Assembly: GCA_029560455.1 (NCBI GenBank)
Contig: JAKQKW010000157.1
Location: forward strand, 1 to 6,662
Direction: 5' to 3'
Length of the DNA stretch: 6,662 bases
Source: Candidatus Rifleibacteriota bacterium
Lineage (GTDB): Bacteria > Riflebacteria > Ozemobacteria > Ozemobacterales > Ozemobacteraceae
Within the stretch, counting starts at the first letter, position 1, and each line of letters opens with the position of its first letter. This document shows, piece by piece, positions 5,528 to 6,662 of the stretch. A model generated the notes under the pieces. The model was not told where the DNA came from and made no database searches. It saw only the letters and a program-made list of their open reading frames with translations. A program made the translations under genes and the position numbers.

Positions 5528-6232
5528 ATGAGCAGCGAAAAATTACTGACTCTTAATGAAATATCTGAAAAACTTCGCGTATCACGTCACACGGTACAGG
5601 CATGGGTATCGCCAAGTTCGCCTAATCACCGGCCGGAATTCGCCTCGCTGGCCAGGCATGCCGGCCGAAAAACGGTGTTTCTTGAATCCGATGTTGATGC
5701 CTGGCTGGCACAAAGGCGCGGTGCGGTGTATTCGATCAGTTACGGTGAGCGCTCGGCCTACTGGCGCGAAAGGTTCATTGCCGGCCGTGGCATTCTGAAA
5801 GGCTATGTAAAACCACCCGAAATCGTCAGGGCAGGTCGCGCAATCTCATTCAACGAGGGCTTGCTGGCATTTGACACCGAGCCCCTTCTGGTCTGGCTGA
5901 CCGATGGGCCTGGTGCTGCTGAAATTTTTTCCCTGGTTGGCAGGGCTGAGGGGCTTATTCTTGCCGTTCCTCTGGCATTCTGGATTTTGCGGCGGGCAGG
6001 TCGCAGTCATGCCCAGCTTAGCCGGATCAATGAATTCATTCTTGGTCAGAATGTTTTTGAACTTGCGCCATTCAATGAAGATGCTCTCAAGAGATCCCTT
6101 GAACTACCGCACTCCGCCGGGGAAATGTCGCTGCAGGCTTATTGCTGCTCTGTTGCCGCCGGCGCTGCCATGTTTCTGACCGGAAATCGCCATCTTCTAA
6201 AATTACCTGGTCTGCCGGTGTGCAGTTTTTAA
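5528..6232 (+). CDS. Single-chain HTH (excisionase-type) and degenerate PIN-like domain protein
   Basis: The 234-residue protein is not a family I can name. Residues about 6-63 read as a MerR/excisionase-like helix-turn-helix (HTH_17 type): LTLNEISEKLRVSRHTVQAWV, then a short wing and VFLESDVDAWLAQRRG. A basic linker follows (about 64-110). Residues about 112-228 resemble a VapC-type PIN domain: LLAFDTEPLLVWLTDGPGA (112-130), a helical middle, FELAPFNEDALKRS (177-190), SLQAYCCSVAAGAA (201-214) and FLTGNRHL (216-223). D116 matches the first PIN acidic ligand. The expected Glu falls in VPLAFW (148-152) as a non-acidic residue, the SLxD Asp is replaced (S201-L-Q-A), and the T-x-D Asp is N220. 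RNase activity is therefore doubtful. It may be a DNA-binding regulator derived from a toxin-antitoxin module. ATG 5528 is the only sensible in-frame start and has no Shine-Dalgarno. The HTH call is firm. The PIN call comes from motif pattern only. Confidence 0.8.
   Translation: MSSEKLLTLNEISEKLRVSRHTVQAWVSPSSPNHRPEFASLARHAGRKTVFLESDVDAWLAQRRGAVYSISYGERSAYWRERFIAGRGILKGYVKPPEIVRAGRAISFNEGLLAFDTEPLLVWLTDGPGAAEIFSLVGRAEGLILAVPLAFWILRRAGRSHAQLSRINEFILGQNVFELAPFNEDALKRSLELPHSAGEMSLQAYCCSVAAGAAMFLTGNRHLLKLPGLPVCSF
6212..6232 (+). terminator. Weak terminator-like hairpin at the end of the HTH-PIN gene
   Basis: CTGC (6212-6215) and GCAG (6222-6225) can pair around a 6-nt loop and are followed immediately by TTTTT and then an A-run. 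A 4-bp stem is short for an intrinsic terminator and the structure overlaps the last codons. No better terminator is visible between this gene and the next. Confidence 0.22.
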
Positions 6233-6259
6233 AAAAAATCCCCATCTATGGTGAATAAC

Positions 6260-6268
6260 TGATATAAT
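6260..6268 (+). promoter_or_regulatory. Extended -10 promoter of the rightward helical-repeat gene
   Basis: TGATATAAT is a perfect extended -10 element (TGn followed by consensus TATAAT). No recognisable -35 hexamer lies 16-18 nt upstream, which is normal for extended -10 promoters. The predicted start is near 6275, giving a leader of about 44 nt with an AAGGAA ribosome binding site before ATG 6319. Confidence 0.65.
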
Positions 6269-6318
6269 TCTCTGAGCTGTTTTGACTCACACATTAAAGA
6301 AGCCAAGGAACGCAGTTT

Positions 6319-6662
6319 ATGATAGAGGAAATCCTGCTCAGTCTACAGGATAAACTGAGAAGCCACGACTTTCTTGATAACGAACACGCCCTGGATAAGC
6401 TCGCATCGCTGCTGCAGTCGCAGAACTCAGAAAAGCAGAAAAAGGTCATTTCGACAACCCTGCCGATAGCTCTTGCCAGCAAGTTTGAGAGTATTCAGAA
6501 AAAAGCTGTTCAGATCGTCATAAACTACCCGACTATTCTTAAAGATGTTTTGCCGGCTCTGAGGCTGTCTTCTGACATGACCGTCAGATTCTGGGCCTTC
6601 TTTATTCTCATTGAACTCGGATTCATCCGCCAGGAAGAACTGCTCGACATTCTCAACAGTCG
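6319..6662 (+). CDS. Helical HEAT-like repeat protein of unknown function, N-terminal fragment
   Basis: The frame opens at ATG 6319, 8 nt after AAGGAA (6305-6310), and stays open to the window edge (114 codons). An in-frame TAA at 6295 rules out an upstream extension. The start reads MIEEILLSLQDKLRSHDFL. No signal peptide or membrane segment is evident, so it looks cytoplasmic. The visible part is almost entirely helix-forming with Leu/Ile/Ala spacing. Candidate amphipathic helix pairs are at about 24-35 and 38-54, 57-69 and 72-83, and 87-100 and 104-113. The QKKAVQIVINY and MTVRFWAFFILIELG segments look like paired HEAT-repeat helices with the frequent valine/alanine-rich inner face. HEAT repeats are protein-interaction scaffolds, so no specific function follows. 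It has its own promoter and is not obviously co-transcribed with the upstream gene. Confidence 0.75.
   Translation, partial: MIEEILLSLQDKLRSHDFLDNEHALDKLASLLQSQNSEKQKKVISTTLPIALASKFESIQKKAVQIVINYPTILKDVLPALRLSSDMTVRFWAFFILIELGFIRQEELLDILNS

Noticed and set aside
5629..5787. Repeated GCCGGCCG-type octamers (5629, 5660, 5780) in the HTH-PIN gene
   Set aside because: Two of the three encode Ala-Gly-Arg in the same codon register, and spacing is irregular. They are best explained by local protein and codon composition.
6294..6482. Minus-strand 62-codon frame (Cys/Ser/Leu-rich)
   Set aside because: It lies antisense to the rightward helical-repeat gene, whose start has a good ribosome binding site and promoter. 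Its composition is that of a shadow frame.

Overview
The window is bacterial chromosomal DNA. It contains most of a core translation and cell-envelope operon on the minus strand, followed by two rightward genes that belong to neither pathway. The gene order rpsB-tsf-pyrH-frr-uppS-cdsA-M50 protease is a widespread bacterial arrangement. The phylum cannot be settled from the sequence. A ferredoxin gene between frr and uppS, the absence of dxr between cdsA and the protease, and an EF-Ts enlarged by about 56 residues are unlike the textbook Proteobacteria or Firmicutes versions. They suggest a less well sampled lineage (inference).

Minus-strand operon (about 5317 down to 1). A near-consensus sigma-70 promoter (TTGACC, 17-base spacer, TAATAT) drives rpsB (ribosomal protein S2). 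It is followed by tsf (EF-Ts), pyrH (UMP kinase), frr (ribosome recycling factor), a 55-residue 2[4Fe-4S] ferredoxin, uppS (undecaprenyl diphosphate synthase), cdsA (phosphatidate cytidylyltransferase) and the first 43 codons of a site-2-type M50 metalloprotease. Spacing is tight: 29 nt for rpsB-tsf, 22 nt for pyrH-frr, 3 nt for frr-fdx, 11 nt for fdx-uppS, 1 nt for uppS-cdsA and 21 nt for cdsA-M50. The one wide gap, 103 nt between tsf and pyrH, holds a perfect 16-bp inverted repeat with a 1-nt centre. A second, weaker hairpin abuts it and overlaps the pyrH Shine-Dalgarno. The operon links ribosome assembly, elongation and recycling to pyrimidine nucleotide supply and to lipid carrier and phospholipid synthesis.

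Divergent intergenic region (5239-5527). It carries the rpsB promoter, which is laced with ACCG/CGGT inverted repeats, and a rightward promoter whose predicted start point falls on the A of the next gene's ATG. That promoter also lies within four 10-bp-phased TAYTG-like repeats.

Rightward genes. Positions 5528-6232 encode a 234-residue protein with an excisionase-type helix-turn-helix at its N-terminus. Its C-terminus reads as a PIN (VapC-like) domain in which three of the four usual acidic metal ligands are replaced. I regard this single-chain HTH-PIN protein, with its apparently leaderless promoter, as the most unusual item here. Positions 6319 to the window edge hold the start of an all-helical, HEAT-like protein of unknown function behind an extended -10 promoter. 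No rRNA, tRNA, CRISPR array or insertion sequence was found.
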